Below, piece by piece: positions 39,319 to 49,199 of a DNA stretch of 64,000 nucleotides. Every line of letters begins with the position of its first letter. Position 1 is the first letter of the stretch. A program made the position numbers and the translations under genes. This DNA comes from Cohaesibacter marisflavi (lineage in GTDB: Bacteria > Pseudomonadota > Alphaproteobacteria > Rhizobiales > Cohaesibacteraceae). The stretch spans positions 705,668-769,667 of the forward strand of contig NZ_FOVR01000001.1 of assembly GCF_900115225.1 (NCBI RefSeq), given 5' to 3'. The notes below the pieces were generated by a model that did no database searches, was not told where the DNA came from, and saw only the letters and a program-made list of their open reading frames with translations.

Positions 39319-40371
39319 ATGTCTGAAGTCATTAACATTTCGCTGGATGTCATGGGCGGGGACAATGGTCCTGCTGTCATCCTTGAAGGTGCAGACCTTG
39401 CATTGGTACGTCATCCTGACGTGCGCTATCATCTTTATGGTGATCAGGAAATTATGGAAAGTTTGCTGGATGATTATCCTCGCGTAAAGCAAGCAAGCAC
39501 GCTGCATCATTGTGAAGTCGTTATTCAGATGGACGAACGCCCCAGTCAGGCTTTGCGCCGCGGACGTGGCAAATCCAGCATGTGGCGGTCAATCGAGGCC
39601 GCGCGGGATAACCAGTCTCAGGTTTGCATTTCTGCCGGCAACACCGGTGCTCTGATGGCAATGTCCAAATTCTGTCTGCGCACCATGGCCGATATCGAGC
39701 GGCCGGCCATTGCGGCCATCTGGCCCACATTGCGCGGCGAAAGCGTCGTTCTGGATGTGGGGGCCACGATTGGCGCCGATGCTCAGCAGCTGGTGGATTT
39801 TGCCCTTTTGGGTGGCGCCATGGCCCGCGCTTTGTTCGGTATCGAACAGCCAACCATCGGTTTGCTCAATATCGGCGAAGAAGATGTCAAAGGCCTTGAT
39901 GAAGTCAAGGAAGCTGGCCGCATGCTGCGCGATTTCGAATTCCCGCAATTCAAATATAAAGGCTTTGTTGAAGGCAACGACCTTGGTACCGGCGCAGTGG
40001 ATGTGGTGGTGACCGAGGGCTTTGCTGGCAATATTGCCCTGAAAACTGCAGAAGGCACTGCCAAGCAGCTGGCTGAATATTTGCATTCCGCCATGAGCCG
40101 TACTCTGATGGCCAAGATCGGCTATCTGTTTGCCCGCTCCGCTTTTCAGCGCTTGCGTGAGAAAATGGACCCGCGCAAAGTCAACGGCGGCGTATTTCTC
40201 GGCCTCAATGGCATTGTCATCAAGAGCCACGGGGGGACGGATGGTGAAGGCTTCGCCTCAGCCATCAGCCTTGGCTATGACATGGTCAAAAATGGTTTGA
40301 CCGAAAAAATCGAACAGGATCTGTCTGTTTATCACAAGAACCGAGTAGTGCCTGACGAGGAGAACGCATAA
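39319..40371 (+). CDS. plsX: Phosphate acyltransferase PlsX
   Basis: A 350-residue enzyme that makes acyl-phosphate from acyl-ACP for phospholipid synthesis. It has the opening [16 protein letters not shown], conserved in PlsX, and later [10 protein letters not shown] and [20 protein letters not shown]. It is immediately followed, with no gap, by fabH, so the two lipid genes are co-expressed. Confidence 0.96.
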   Translation: MSEVINISLDVMGGDNGPAVILEGADLALVRHPDVRYHLYGDQEIMESLLDDYPRVKQASTLHHCEVVIQMDERPSQALRRGRGKSSMWRSIEAARDNQSQVCISAGNTGALMAMSKFCLRTMADIERPAIAAIWPTLRGESVVLDVGATIGADAQQLVDFALLGGAMARALFGIEQPTIGLLNIGEEDVKGLDEVKEAGRMLRDFEFPQFKYKGFVEGNDLGTGAVDVVVTEGFAGNIALKTAEGTAKQLAEYLHSAMSRTLMAKIGYLFARSAFQRLREKMDPRKVNGGVFLGLNGIVIKSHGGTDGEGFASAISLGYDMVKNGLTEKIEQDLSVYHKNRVVPDEENA

Positions 40372-41349
40372 GTGAGCGTCACAAGGTCTGTTATCGTAGG
40401 ATCCGGATCCTATCTGCCCAAGAAAATCGTAACCAATGAAGATCTGGCCAAGTTCGTTGATACGTCTGACGAATGGATTCGGCAAAGGACAGGCATTGAA
40501 CAGCGCCACATCGCTGAAGAGGGGGAGTTTACCTCTGAGCTGGGCTACAAGGCCGCTATAGAAGCGATCAAGAGCGCCGGTATCGATGCGCAAGAAATTG
40601 ACTTGATCATCTGTGCAACGGCCACTCCGGATAATACTTTCCCGGCAACATCGGTTGCGATCCAGAATATGCTGGAGATCCATCATGGTGCCGCTTTTGA
40701 TCTGCAGGCCGTGTGTTCGGGTTTCGTCTTTGCACTATCGACCGCCGACATGTATCTGCGCTGTGGCAAAGCCAAAACGGCTCTGGTGATCGGTGCCGAA
40801 ACTTTCTCTCGCATTCTCGACTTTGAAGATCGCACGACCTGCGTGCTCTTTGGTGACGGCGCTGGCGCCGTCATTCTCAAAGCCGAAGAAGGGGAAGGCG
40901 AAATTTCTGATCGCGGCATTCTGACCAGCCATCTGCGCTCTGATGGTCGTCACAAGGAAAAGCTCTTTGTTGATGGTGGACCATCGACCACTCAGACCAC
41001 CGGTCACTTGCGCATGGAAGGCAAGGAAGTCTTCAAACATGCGGTTGGCATGATCACGGACGTCATCACTGATGCGTTCAAGGCAACCGGTATGACCGCT
41101 GATGATCTGGACTGGTTCGTGCCTCATCAGGCAAACAAGCGTATTATTGATGCCAGTGCCCGTAAACTGAATATCGCGCCGGAAAAGGTCGTGATGACAG
41201 TTAATCTTCATGGCAATACGTCAGCTGCCTCCATTCCTCTGGCGCTTGATACCGCAGCCAAGGATGGCCGCCTCAAAAAGGGGGATGTGATCTTGCTCGA
41301 AGCAATGGGCGGAGGCTTTACCTGGGGCTCTGTCCTGCTGCGCTGGTAG
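40372..41349 (+). CDS. fabH: Beta-ketoacyl-ACP synthase III
   Basis: A 325-residue condensing enzyme that starts fatty acid synthesis by joining acetyl-CoA and malonyl-ACP. The catalytic triad is visible: Cys115 in AVCSGF, a histidine in PHQANKRI and an asparagine in [10 protein letters not shown]. The start is GTG directly after the plsX stop. GDGAGAVIL and GGGFTWGS are conserved loops. Confidence 0.96.
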   Translation: MSVTRSVIVGSGSYLPKKIVTNEDLAKFVDTSDEWIRQRTGIEQRHIAEEGEFTSELGYKAAIEAIKSAGIDAQEIDLIICATATPDNTFPATSVAIQNMLEIHHGAAFDLQAVCSGFVFALSTADMYLRCGKAKTALVIGAETFSRILDFEDRTTCVLFGDGAGAVILKAEEGEGEISDRGILTSHLRSDGRHKEKLFVDGGPSTTQTTGHLRMEGKEVFKHAVGMITDVITDAFKATGMTADDLDWFVPHQANKRIIDASARKLNIAPEKVVMTVNLHGNTSAASIPLALDTAAKDGRLKKGDVILLEAMGGGFTWGSVLLRW

Positions 41350-41732
41350 TCTGCTTTTGTTTCAACGGATCGGCGCAACATTCACCAATTGGGCGGATTT
41401 TGCGCTGAGTTCGTATTTTTGACAATGCTTTGCTTGTTTTTGCTAAAAGTGTCAGCGCTTTACTATGCGACAACACCTTATTAGCGATTTTTCCAACAAC
41501 TAGACTATGTTAGGGGCGTTTTTTTGTAGATAGCTTTGATAATAAGTTGCTTCAAAGGGCCTTTGACTTATGATTCTGTATGAGTGGCATTCAACGCGCA
41601 TATGATTGTTTTGATTTATTCGGCAAATGAGAAAATTAATGCGCAGTCTTACAGTTGACGGAAGTCAATTACGGAAATACCCTGCTTCAACGGTATGAGT
41701 CATATAGATCTTTTCAGAGAGAGGTTTGCGAC
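41350..41732. other. Intergenic region and promoter region of ihfA
   Basis: A 383-base AT-rich region. TTGACA at 41419 with GCTAAA 17 bases later is a weak promoter candidate, and TTGACGGAAGTCAA at 41655 is a short hairpin with a GNRA-type loop. No gene is seen; the candidate promoter is listed separately. Confidence 0.4.
41419..41447 (+). promoter_or_regulatory. Candidate ihfA promoter
   Basis: TTGACA at 41419-41424 is a perfect -35, and the partner GCTAAA at 41442-41447 lies 17 bases away but is a poor -10. It is about 285 bases before the ihfA start. Confidence 0.3.
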
Positions 41733-42044
41733 ATGGGGGGCAAAACGGTAACGCGCGCAGATTTGTGCGAAGCGGTCTATCAGAAGGTAGGACTGTCGCG
41801 CACGGAATCTGCAGAGCTTGTCGAGATGGTACTGGATGAAATGAGCAATTGCCTTGTTGAAGGACAACAGGTCAAGCTTTCTTCTTTCGGAACCTTTTTC
41901 GTAAGAGATAAGAACGAGCGCATCGGTCGTAATCCGAAAACCGGACAGGAAGTTCCGATTTCTCCTCGGCGCGTGATGGTGTTCAAACCATCCAACGTTC
42001 TGAAAAAGAAAATCAACGACTCTTTGGCTCCTGAGGCATCTTAA
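41733..42044 (+). CDS. ihfA: Integration host factor subunit alpha
   Basis: A 103-residue HU/IHF-family DNA-bending protein. The beta-arm motif [23 protein letters not shown] is the IHF-alpha signature, with the minor-groove proline. With IHF-beta it bends DNA at promoters and recombination sites. ATG 41733 follows AGAGAGAGG; the in-frame alternative at 41655 is unlikely. It is followed by a MerR-type gene in the usual Hyphomicrobiales order. Confidence 0.95.
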   Translation: MGGKTVTRADLCEAVYQKVGLSRTESAELVEMVLDEMSNCLVEGQQVKLSSFGTFFVRDKNERIGRNPKTGQEVPISPRRVMVFKPSNVLKKKINDSLAPEAS

Positions 42045-42187
42045 AAAGATCGCTTTCTCGTGCGAGCTGGTGTGTAGCTGATAAAATCGTCTCGGCAAAT
42101 GGCTGATGGAAACAGGCTCGAGTCTTATATGCACTCGGGCCCGGCTGTTTTATGCTTTTCGGCATATCGAGGCGAAATGTGTGACAG

Positions 42188-43489
42188 GTGGATGTCTTGC
42201 GGAAGAGTGCTGACGCTTTCAGAACAATTAGCGAGGTCGCTCAGGATCTCGATTTGCCTCAGCATGTCTTGCGTTTTTGGGAAACGCGCTTTTCCCAGAT
42301 AAAGCCTATGAAACGCGGTGGTGGTCGCCGCTATTATCGCCCCGACGACATTGACCTGCTTCGTGGTATCCGTCATCTGCTTTATGATGAGGGCTATACC
42401 ATTAAAGGCGTGCAGAAGATCCTGAAAGAGCAGGGGGTGCGCCACGTTATCGACACGGTCGACGCCGCCGCGGAAGAAGCTCAAACTTCTCAAGCAACCA
42501 CAGAACAGCAAGCTGCAAACCCTGCAGAAACTGGCTCTCCGGAACCTACCGCTCAGCCGCAAAATCGGGTGCCCACGCAAGCGCCTCAACAAGCGCCCCA
42601 GCAAGTACTAAAGCCGGATGTCTATCCTGCGCAGGATATGTATCAGCCGCCGCATCCTGCAACTCAAGTGCCACTGCAAAATCAGCCACCAGCAGCCTCT
42701 AGCAAACCCCAGCCGATTGCTCATCCTATTGATCATGCTCAGGCCATGCAGCCTCAGCAATCGGCTCAGGCGATTGATCGGGCTACGGCGGGAGGGTATC
42801 AGGCAACTCCAGAAGCGTTGGCTAGGAACAATTTGGGCGATGTAAATTCTGATGTTACCGGAAGCGAGCATACTGCAGCAGGTCCCCGTGTGGCCGCGCC
42901 CCATCCATCTCAGATGCCGCAGGCGGCAAAAATGGTGCCTCGTAGCGAAAGGGGCGTCACCCCTGACCCCGCACCCGCACCAGGAGCCGCTGCCTATAGC
43001 AACCCCGCTCCTCAAGGTGCGCAAGGCCGTCAAGGCCAAGGCCGCGTTGCGCCGCACTCCATGCCAAGCTCCGCGCCACGGCAGACTTCAGCGCACGGAC
43101 AGGACATTCCACACATGCAACCAGTCGCGGCTCCAGAAGACAGAACCGTCGGTCGCCAGCCTGTTGCGCCAGCCATGGCTCCTGGGGTGAATGCTCAAGA
43201 AGACAATCAGCCTTTGCCGCCAGATCTTCGTTCTGGCGATCCTCAATTTTTGCAAGGTGGGAGGAGCGCCAGTCTCTCAGTAGAGGAAGCGCGTTTAAGG
43301 GCATTGCAAGAAGAGCAGAAGTCGGGCTTCTTTTCGCGCTTCATGGGGGGGCGTTCAGAGGCAAGTGATCAAGAACTGGCTGCTATGACACAGCAATCCT
43401 TATCCCGAGACGAAATAAGACGCTTGCAATCAACGCTCTTTGAGCTGCTGGAGTGCAAACGGATCTTGGATCAGGCATTGTCAGACTGA
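42188..43489 (+). CDS. MerR-family DNA-binding protein with long disordered region
   Basis: A 433-residue protein. Residues 10-90 form a MerR winged helix ([25 protein letters not shown], then [15 protein letters not shown]). Residues about 95-365 are rich in Pro, Gln and Ala with no fold visible. The last 70 residues return to a conserved helical tail containing [19 protein letters not shown]. The start is GTG 42188. Homologues sit next to ihfA in related genomes, but typically the linker is shorter. The DNA target and role are unknown. Confidence 0.85.
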   Translation: MDVLRKSADAFRTISEVAQDLDLPQHVLRFWETRFSQIKPMKRGGGRRYYRPDDIDLLRGIRHLLYDEGYTIKGVQKILKEQGVRHVIDTVDAAAEEAQTSQATTEQQAANPAETGSPEPTAQPQNRVPTQAPQQAPQQVLKPDVYPAQDMYQPPHPATQVPLQNQPPAASSKPQPIAHPIDHAQAMQPQQSAQAIDRATAGGYQATPEALARNNLGDVNSDVTGSEHTAAGPRVAAPHPSQMPQAAKMVPRSERGVTPDPAPAPGAAAYSNPAPQGAQGRQGQGRVAPHSMPSSAPRQTSAHGQDIPHMQPVAAPEDRTVGRQPVAPAMAPGVNAQEDNQPLPPDLRSGDPQFLQGGRSASLSVEEARLRALQEEQKSGFFSRFMGGRSEASDQELAAMTQQSLSRDEIRRLQSTLFELLECKRILDQALSD

Positions 43490-43526
43490 TCTGATTATGC
43501 TCGCAAAATTGTAATTTTAGGAAAGT

Positions 43527-43820
43527 CTAACGCAGTGCGTCCATCAGCTCTTGCGAGGCACTGGCTACCGACTTTGTGGCCAAAGCGCTGGCGTTGAATG
43601 CCGCCTCTGTTTCTATCAACTCTACAAGACGCGCCGGATCCAGCTCTGGTGCTGCTGACACCGGTGCTATGGACTCTTCTGGTCTGACTTGCCGACTCGT
43701 CGGCGTCGCCGGTTGAGCTGCGTTATCAGCAACAGGATTGGCTATCCCGTATGCGATATCCTCAAGACGGTCAGAAGCGGCAAGCATGCCGGCAGTTGAT
43801 ATGTTCAAAGCTGGAATCAT
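43527..43820 (-). CDS. Small flagellar-rod-like protein
   Basis: A 97-residue protein whose N-terminus, IPALNISTAGMLAASDRLE, resembles the amphipathic helix of axial flagellar proteins such as FlgC. The last 35 residues (ELIETEAAFNASALATKS) resemble the matching C-terminal helix. The two ends are joined by a Pro/Ala-rich linker with no central domain. Axial proteins pair these two helices in the rod. No flagellar gene is nearby and no good Shine-Dalgarno sequence precedes the ATG. It may be a defunct or specialised rod fragment. Confidence 0.6.
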   Translation of the reverse strand: MIPALNISTAGMLAASDRLEDIAYGIANPVADNAAQPATPTSRQVRPEESIAPVSAAPELDPARLVELIETEAAFNASALATKSVASASQELMDALR

Positions 43821-44249
43821 AACGTGATTATATCTGTCAGCTTTTAATGTAGTGCTACTTGAAAAGCTAAAATTGTAACGAGTTTTGCGTGTGGCTGTAT
43901 GCTAGATAAAAAAATGGCCCCACCATCCGACAGGGCCATCAAATACGTCATGCACGGTCAGTGGTCACGACGTTCTGGTGTAATCATGCAACAAATTCGG
44001 TCGACAACATTTTATCACTCTCTCACGTTCTGTTAACAAGCGTAGCAGAAGAGGTGAGTGATTCCTCTGTGTCAGTTATGGAGATTTCTATAAAGGCCGT
44101 ATTGCATGAATATGACAATCAGTTGCCCTGCAATAAGGACTGAATACCAAACATCAGCAAAGCCGCGGTATGAAAGCCGACGGGGCTTATTGCTGCATTC
44201 AAAAAGCAGATAGAATTATCGTTTGGGAAATACTGTGGGGAAGGATAAT
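43821..44249. other. Non-coding region downstream of tRNA-Pro
   Basis: A 429-base stretch with no supported gene. A minus-strand intrinsic terminator is at 43907-43939, the first seen after tRNA-Pro, so any tRNA transcript may carry a 3' tail of about 310 bases. An open frame at 43961-44143 on the + strand has no support. Confidence 0.4.
43907..43939 (-). terminator. Intrinsic terminator on the minus strand
   Basis: ATGGCCC at 43914-43920 pairs with GGGCCAT at 43933-43939. On the minus strand the stem is followed by TTTTTTTATC. The nearest upstream minus-strand gene is tRNA-Pro. Confidence 0.8.
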
Positions 44250-44326
<77 letters not shown>

Positions 44327-44335
44327 ACAAGAGGC

Positions 44336-44364
44336 TTTATAATGGCTCTGTCATCATCTTGCAA
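44336..44364 (-). promoter_or_regulatory. Promoter of tRNA-Pro
   Basis: On the minus strand TTGCAA (44364-44359) and TATAAA (44341-44336) are 17 bases apart. The expected start of transcription is 3-5 bases before the tRNA 5' end. Confidence 0.7.
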
Positions 44365-44522
44365 TGTTTGAGATCGCCAGATGCACATTATCCTCAAGCT
44401 TTCGAGAAAAAGAGCGTTCACAAAATATGTCTTAAGGGTAAGAAAGCGGATAAAGCGCTGATTTACCGATAGATTAGTTTGTTGCCGTTGGCACTGGTGA
44501 GGGCGCCAACCTGTCTTGTGTC

Positions 44523-46061
44523 CTAATAGGCGCCCTCTTGATTGAACAGCTTGAGGGGCGTGACAGCCAGAATGTAGAGATCAAGGGCAAGAGACCAGTT
44601 CTCGATATAATAGATGTCATGCTCGACGCGTTGCTTGAGCTTTTCATCGTCATCGATTTCCCCGCGCCAGCCATGGATCTGTGCCCAGCCTGTAATGCCG
44701 GGCTTGACCTTATGGCGCGCCATGTATCCATCGGCCACTTCCTCAAACAGGCGTTCATTGGTTTGTTGCCGTGGCACATGAGGGCGAGGGCCCACCAAAG
44801 ACAATGATCCAAGAATCACATTGAACAATTGTGGCAACTCATCAATGGAGGTCTTCCGAATGAAACGCCCTACCTTGGTAACGCGGCTATCATTCTTGGT
44901 TACAGATTTCTGTGCGTTCTGATCACTCTGTGAATGGTAGAGGGAGCGGAACTTGAAAATCACGACCTCTTCATTGTTGAATCCGAGGCGCTTTTGGCGA
45001 AAAATGATGGGGCCTTCGCTGTCCAGCTTGATGGCGATGGCCGTGCCAATCAAAATCGGAGAAAGAAGGGCAATCGAAATTCCGGCGATCACTACATCGC
45101 TCACTCTTTTCAGAAGGCCGCCCCAGTTGGCTATGGGTTTGGCGAATACCGGAACCGTAGGCAGATTGCCCACATAGGAGTAGGTGCGCCGGCGAAACTG
45201 CATCTTGTTCATATGGGCGCTAAGATGGATATCAAGCGGCAATATCCAGAGTTTGTGCAACATCTGCAAAACGCGCTTCTCGGCAGAAACCGGAATGGTA
45301 ACGATTAACATGTCGATTTTGCAAAGGCGCGAAAACTCGACAAGATCGTCCACCGTACCAAGTTTCGGATAACCGGCAACTATGGGGGGCGAACGCTCAT
45401 CATCCCGATCATCAAAAATACCGCAGATGCGGATATCGTTATTTTCCTGCGTTTCCAGTGAGGTAATGATCTCAGCAGCTGGATCCCCCCCGCCAACGAT
45501 CACCGCACGGCGTTCCAATCGTCCATCCTGTTGCCATATGCGCACAAGTAGGGACTCAACCGCACGCATCACTGACACGGTCGCGATGCCTGAAATGAAC
45601 CAGACACCCAGCCAGCCACGATTGGCGTCGATGGGAGTTTCCGAGAGGTAGAAAATAAGAAGGAACAACACAATCACCATCGTCCACGCACCGATGGTTC
45701 GGCCAATTTGGGGCGCCAGATGATTCATATCGAGAATGGAATAGCCATCAACCGAAAGCAGAAACAGGCTAAACATGATTGCGCCTGCCACTGAGAGCAG
45801 TACAGGAAAACTCATGCCAGCGACAATCGCACCGCCCATCATAGAGGTCGATATGATGCCGAGAAGAGCCAGAACGACAAAATCTGCTAGCTGAAACAGA
45901 CCACGAACGATTCCTGGTGCGTAAGTGGTTTCAGAGAACTCGGCAGCCACTTCGCGAGCCAGATCCGTAATATGAGCATCTTTGTTCTTGTCGACAATTG
46001 GCTCATTGGCATCTAGTACGGCGCGTGAAGTGAAGGCTGTCCTCGGATCAAGAGGCTGCAT
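44523..46061 (-). CDS. Polyprenyl-phosphate glycosylphosphotransferase (WcaJ/ExoY-like)
   Basis: A 512-residue initiating enzyme that transfers a sugar-1-phosphate to undecaprenyl phosphate to start an exopolysaccharide unit. About four N-terminal helices and a nucleotide-binding domain precede the catalytic PF02397 region. That region includes KRVSDVVIAGISIALLSP, GPIIFRQKRLG, KTSIDELPQLFNVILGSLSLVGPRP, and its last hydrophobic helix. It lies upstream of a short Wza-like gene on the same strand. No glycosyltransferase or polymerase gene is near it. Confidence 0.9.
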   Translation of the reverse strand: MQPLDPRTAFTSRAVLDANEPIVDKNKDAHITDLAREVAAEFSETTYAPGIVRGLFQLADFVVLALLGIISTSMMGGAIVAGMSFPVLLSVAGAIMFSLFLLSVDGYSILDMNHLAPQIGRTIGAWTMVIVLFLLIFYLSETPIDANRGWLGVWFISGIATVSVMRAVESLLVRIWQQDGRLERRAVIVGGGDPAAEIITSLETQENNDIRICGIFDDRDDERSPPIVAGYPKLGTVDDLVEFSRLCKIDMLIVTIPVSAEKRVLQMLHKLWILPLDIHLSAHMNKMQFRRRTYSYVGNLPTVPVFAKPIANWGGLLKRVSDVVIAGISIALLSPILIGTAIAIKLDSEGPIIFRQKRLGFNNEEVVIFKFRSLYHSQSDQNAQKSVTKNDSRVTKVGRFIRKTSIDELPQLFNVILGSLSLVGPRPHVPRQQTNERLFEEVADGYMARHKVKPGITGWAQIHGWRGEIDDDEKLKQRVEHDIYYIENWSLALDLYILAVTPLKLFNQEGAY

Positions 46062-46245
46062 TCTGGGTCACCCACATTTAAAATTATTGTCCCAACCAAG
46101 GATATAGCAAACAAAGTCTGACTAAGTTTTAATGGTTGAACCGAGAAAAACTTTGCCAGTTGGTTTTGGATATTATCGTTAAAGAAGTGCTTTATAGCAA
46201 ATGAAACCTAGAAGTATAACGCAACTTTAAGGCTGGAATTAAAAA

Positions 46246-46800
46246 TCAGAAGATGCGCTCTCGAATGTAAATTGTATCTCCCGGGCGAACAGGGGACGTC
46301 AGGCGCACATGTCCAGTCAGGATCTTTCCGTTCAATTGGCGGGTAATGTCGACATAACGCTGCTGGGCTCTTGGCGTGAAGCCGCCTGCGATGGCGATCG
46401 CGGTCTGTACTGTCATGCCACTCACATAGGAATACTGACCAGCAGAATTGACTTCGCCCATGATGAAAAAGGGTCGATACTGCGCGATTTCTACCGAAAC
46501 GTCGGGGTTGCGTACATAGCCGTTGGCGAGCTTGCCTGCGATGATCTTGGCGAGTTCACTGGTTTGCTTTCCGCGAGCCGCCACATTGCCGATGAGTGGG
46601 ATGGAAACATAGCCAGCCTGATCGACAAGATATTCTTTATTGAGATCTTCCTGATTGAACACGGTTACGCGTATCCGGTCGCCGGCATCAAGCTCATATG
46701 GCCCGACGAGGGATTTATGAAATGCATCACCGGCGGGCCGATAGCTTGAACAGCTACTGACCGTCAGGGCTATAACCAGAATGACCAAAAAACGAAACAT
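46246..46800 (-). CDS. Wza/ExoF-like polysaccharide export lipoprotein
   Basis: A 184-residue protein with a lipobox (TVSSCSS, Cys17) and the polysaccharide export domain: DAGDRIRVTVFNQEDLNKEY, with a following SLBB-type segment near VSIPLIGNVAARG. It would form the export channel in the outer membrane. It is shorter than classical Wza and lacks extra SLBB repeats. It is divergent from the Wzz-type gene, and they share a 190-base region. Confidence 0.88.
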   Translation of the reverse strand: MFRFLVILVIALTVSSCSSYRPAGDAFHKSLVGPYELDAGDRIRVTVFNQEDLNKEYLVDQAGYVSIPLIGNVAARGKQTSELAKIIAGKLANGYVRNPDVSVEIAQYRPFFIMGEVNSAGQYSYVSGMTVQTAIAIAGGFTPRAQQRYVDITRQLNGKILTGHVRLTSPVRPGDTIYIRERIF

Positions 46801-46991
46801 GGTTCGACTCGCTTGACTAACTCGGTTTTATTCAAATGTTGTTATGGTTAATGTCGCGTAAATTTCCGGTAATTGTGCCCGATGTTTATGCGCGCCAGCT
46901 CAGATTGCATCAAGGGAAAAGGTAAAACGTCTCTCGTTAATAAAGTGGTTACTATAATTTGTCCCAATAGGCTCAGCATAAGGGGGCTGAT
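46801..46991. other. Divergent promoter region of the exopolysaccharide genes
   Basis: About 190 AT-rich bases between the Wza-like and Wzz-like genes. Promoters in both directions are expected; I could not assign firm -35/-10 pairs, and no gene lies here. Confidence 0.4.
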
Positions 46992-48731
46992 ATGGCGATG
47001 GAATGTGAGAACCGCATTGGCGATAAAAGAGCAGGGAGCAACGCCCGCAAATCTATTGCGGCATTGAGATTATCTCCACGGGTCTTTTTACGATTGACGC
47101 TGGCTTCCCTCGCCATTGGAGCGGTTTTATTCGCCTATAAAGCTTACCAGCCTGAAGAATACCAGTCCGAAGCGCGCATTCTGCTGCTGGCGCCACAAGA
47201 ACAGTATTTCCCCTCTGTGGTCGATTCTGCATCTCTTTATAAGGGAACGGACAGCCAAACCGAATTGGCTGACAAGCTGATTAGAGATCTGAAAAGCCCA
47301 CAAATTTTGTCGACCATCGTCGATCAATTGCATCTGACCGAAGACAAGAGCTTTGCTGCCAGTGGAACATTGCAGACACTCGGGATGATGCTTCGTGTTG
47401 GCTCTTTCTCGGTTTCTGCCAGAGAGGCCGTTATAGACCGTGTTCAACAGTCTCTTAGTGTCGAGCGTTTGGCCCCTAGACGTGTAATTACAATTTCCAT
47501 GAAAGCGCCAAGAGCCGACGCCGCTGCCAAAATCGCCAACAGCCTTGCTGAAGCCTATATTGATTTGCTCTCGAAAAAGCGTCATCAGGAACTCAATGTT
47601 TCAATTGATAAGCTGAACGGACAGATCGAGGCCCTGTCGTCCCGTTTGAAACAAACCGGAAAGAGTGAGGGGGAGCAAAAGGCAAATGCCGGTGATTTGT
47701 CCAGCATGGAGCAAAAGGGTCGCAAACAGATGGTCGAGCGGCTTCGTGTGAGGCAGGCCGAGCTGAAAACCCTGTCTACGCTCGATTTGCTGCCCCCCGC
47801 GGCGCGCGTTCTGGTCAGGGCGACAACAGCCTACACACCTGTTTCAAAGGCAGCCTTCCTTTGGGCTCTATTTGGGGCTGCTACGGTGTTTCTGTTTGGC
47901 TTGATAGGAAGCGCTGTCTTCTCACGCTTTAAAAAGAATACGGAAAGAGGTTCGGCCCGTTTGGCTGATGGGGCTGACTTACCACAAGAAATCCGTCTGT
48001 CATTTCCGGCCCCAGCCGATTTGCCCATTATGCCAAGCGCTGACATCCACATGGTTCAGACAAGGCAAGTTGCCAATAAGCTTGATACCTTGTCAGTAGA
48101 GCAGGGGACCGGCCGCCGCGCAGCCATCATCTTCGATCTGGTTGCTGAACAGCTCAGTGATGTCACCCACGCACGCATCGTTCTGATGGCGCAGGATCAA
48201 GCCTGGGGAGCGAGGGGATCGGCTCTGGCCAATCGACTGGTTAAAGAACGCTCCGTTGCTTATGTCGATCTGATATCCGCTCAGTCGCAAGCAATCGACG
48301 GCGACGGGCCGAAGGCTTGCGGGATTGCCGATCTACTGGATGGCAATGGCAGTTTTTCAGATTTTATCGATGAAGAATGGACCGGGAAGGCAAAATGCAT
48401 CCATGCGGGTAGTCGTACTCTCAATCGCAGTGATTTGCTCTCTTCGGAGTTTCATGCGCTGCTAATTGCACTTGAGGCTGCTTATGACATCGTCATGCTC
48501 GACTTGGGAACTGCGTGCGAAGATGTCAGTATTCTTCGCGGTTTTGCGTCTGTTCCCGATGCACTAGCCTTTGTTATCGTGCCCGAAATCGCCGAAAGCG
48601 AAGTTGCCCAGCTGCATGAGGCCGTTGGACATCTTGGCTTCGCTGACAGCCTCATCGTGACGGATCTTGAGTTTAGCGATAGCGATGACAATGCAGATGA
48701 GCCGGATAATTTGTTGCAAGCGGCTGAATAG
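46992..48731 (+). CDS. Wzz/GumC-type polysaccharide co-polymerase with degenerate BY-kinase domain
   Basis: A 579-residue inner membrane protein. Helices at about 31-51 and 287-310 enclose a periplasmic Wzz domain (residues 55-270) with a coiled coil near 200-260. The cytoplasmic part from about 360 resembles a bacterial tyrosine-kinase or MinD-like fold, with YDIVMLDLG at 498-506 and GIADLLDGNGSFSDFI at 444-459. The place of the P-loop reads MAQDQAWGARGSALANRL and has no GK[ST], and no tyrosine-rich tail is seen. It probably regulates chain length without kinase activity. Confidence 0.82.
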   Translation: MAMECENRIGDKRAGSNARKSIAALRLSPRVFLRLTLASLAIGAVLFAYKAYQPEEYQSEARILLLAPQEQYFPSVVDSASLYKGTDSQTELADKLIRDLKSPQILSTIVDQLHLTEDKSFAASGTLQTLGMMLRVGSFSVSAREAVIDRVQQSLSVERLAPRRVITISMKAPRADAAAKIANSLAEAYIDLLSKKRHQELNVSIDKLNGQIEALSSRLKQTGKSEGEQKANAGDLSSMEQKGRKQMVERLRVRQAELKTLSTLDLLPPAARVLVRATTAYTPVSKAAFLWALFGAATVFLFGLIGSAVFSRFKKNTERGSARLADGADLPQEIRLSFPAPADLPIMPSADIHMVQTRQVANKLDTLSVEQGTGRRAAIIFDLVAEQLSDVTHARIVLMAQDQAWGARGSALANRLVKERSVAYVDLISAQSQAIDGDGPKACGIADLLDGNGSFSDFIDEEWTGKAKCIHAGSRTLNRSDLLSSEFHALLIALEAAYDIVMLDLGTACEDVSILRGFASVPDALAFVIVPEIAESEVAQLHEAVGHLGFADSLIVTDLEFSDSDDNADEPDNLLQAAE

Positions 48732-48769
48732 CGTGTTGGTTCAGCCATAGGCCTCTTACATGCCGGTTT

Positions 48770-48973
48770 TTAGACCTGTTTTTCCATCCAGCGTATGATC
48801 AACCCTGCGGGCACAATCCAGATAAGGCCGGTAATCAGGAAAAACAGGATTTGAGCGAGGGGCGTGGCGTTGGCGACAACTGCCGCGCCAATGGTCATGC
48901 CAACTGCGGCATAGAGAATAACCCAGGCAACAAGCATGATCATGCCGAAGAATTTCCGAGTGCGTTGGCTCAT
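48770..48973 (-). CDS. DUF2842 domain protein
   Basis: A 67-residue protein with two transmembrane helices and the DUF2842 family pattern (RTRKFFGMIMLVAWVILYAA and GLIWIVPAGLIIRWM). Function unknown; it often sits near heme A synthase in alphaproteobacteria, and here it is divergent from ctaA. Confidence 0.8.
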   Translation of the reverse strand: MSQRTRKFFGMIMLVAWVILYAAVGMTIGAAVVANATPLAQILFFLITGLIWIVPAGLIIRWMEKQV

Positions 48974-49199
48974 GGTTGCTCCATTGGTCTGCGGTTTTGT
49001 GTCCTAATAGCTTAGCAATTGGTCCGTGAAAAGCAAAAAAGCCATCTCCTTGATCCGACTATGGAATTAGAACGGCCCTTATCTTGGTAGAGAAGCGCAA
49101 ATTTCAAACAGTTTAGCCCTCAGTTGCCTTGACCCGACGTGCGCAAGCAGAGATGCTTATGTCTCGAGGTGGACTATCTAGAGAGAATTGAGGCATCCG

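Noticed and set aside
43961..44143. 60-residue open frame in the gap before tRNA-Pro
   Set aside because: No ribosome-binding site, no family resemblance and unusual composition.
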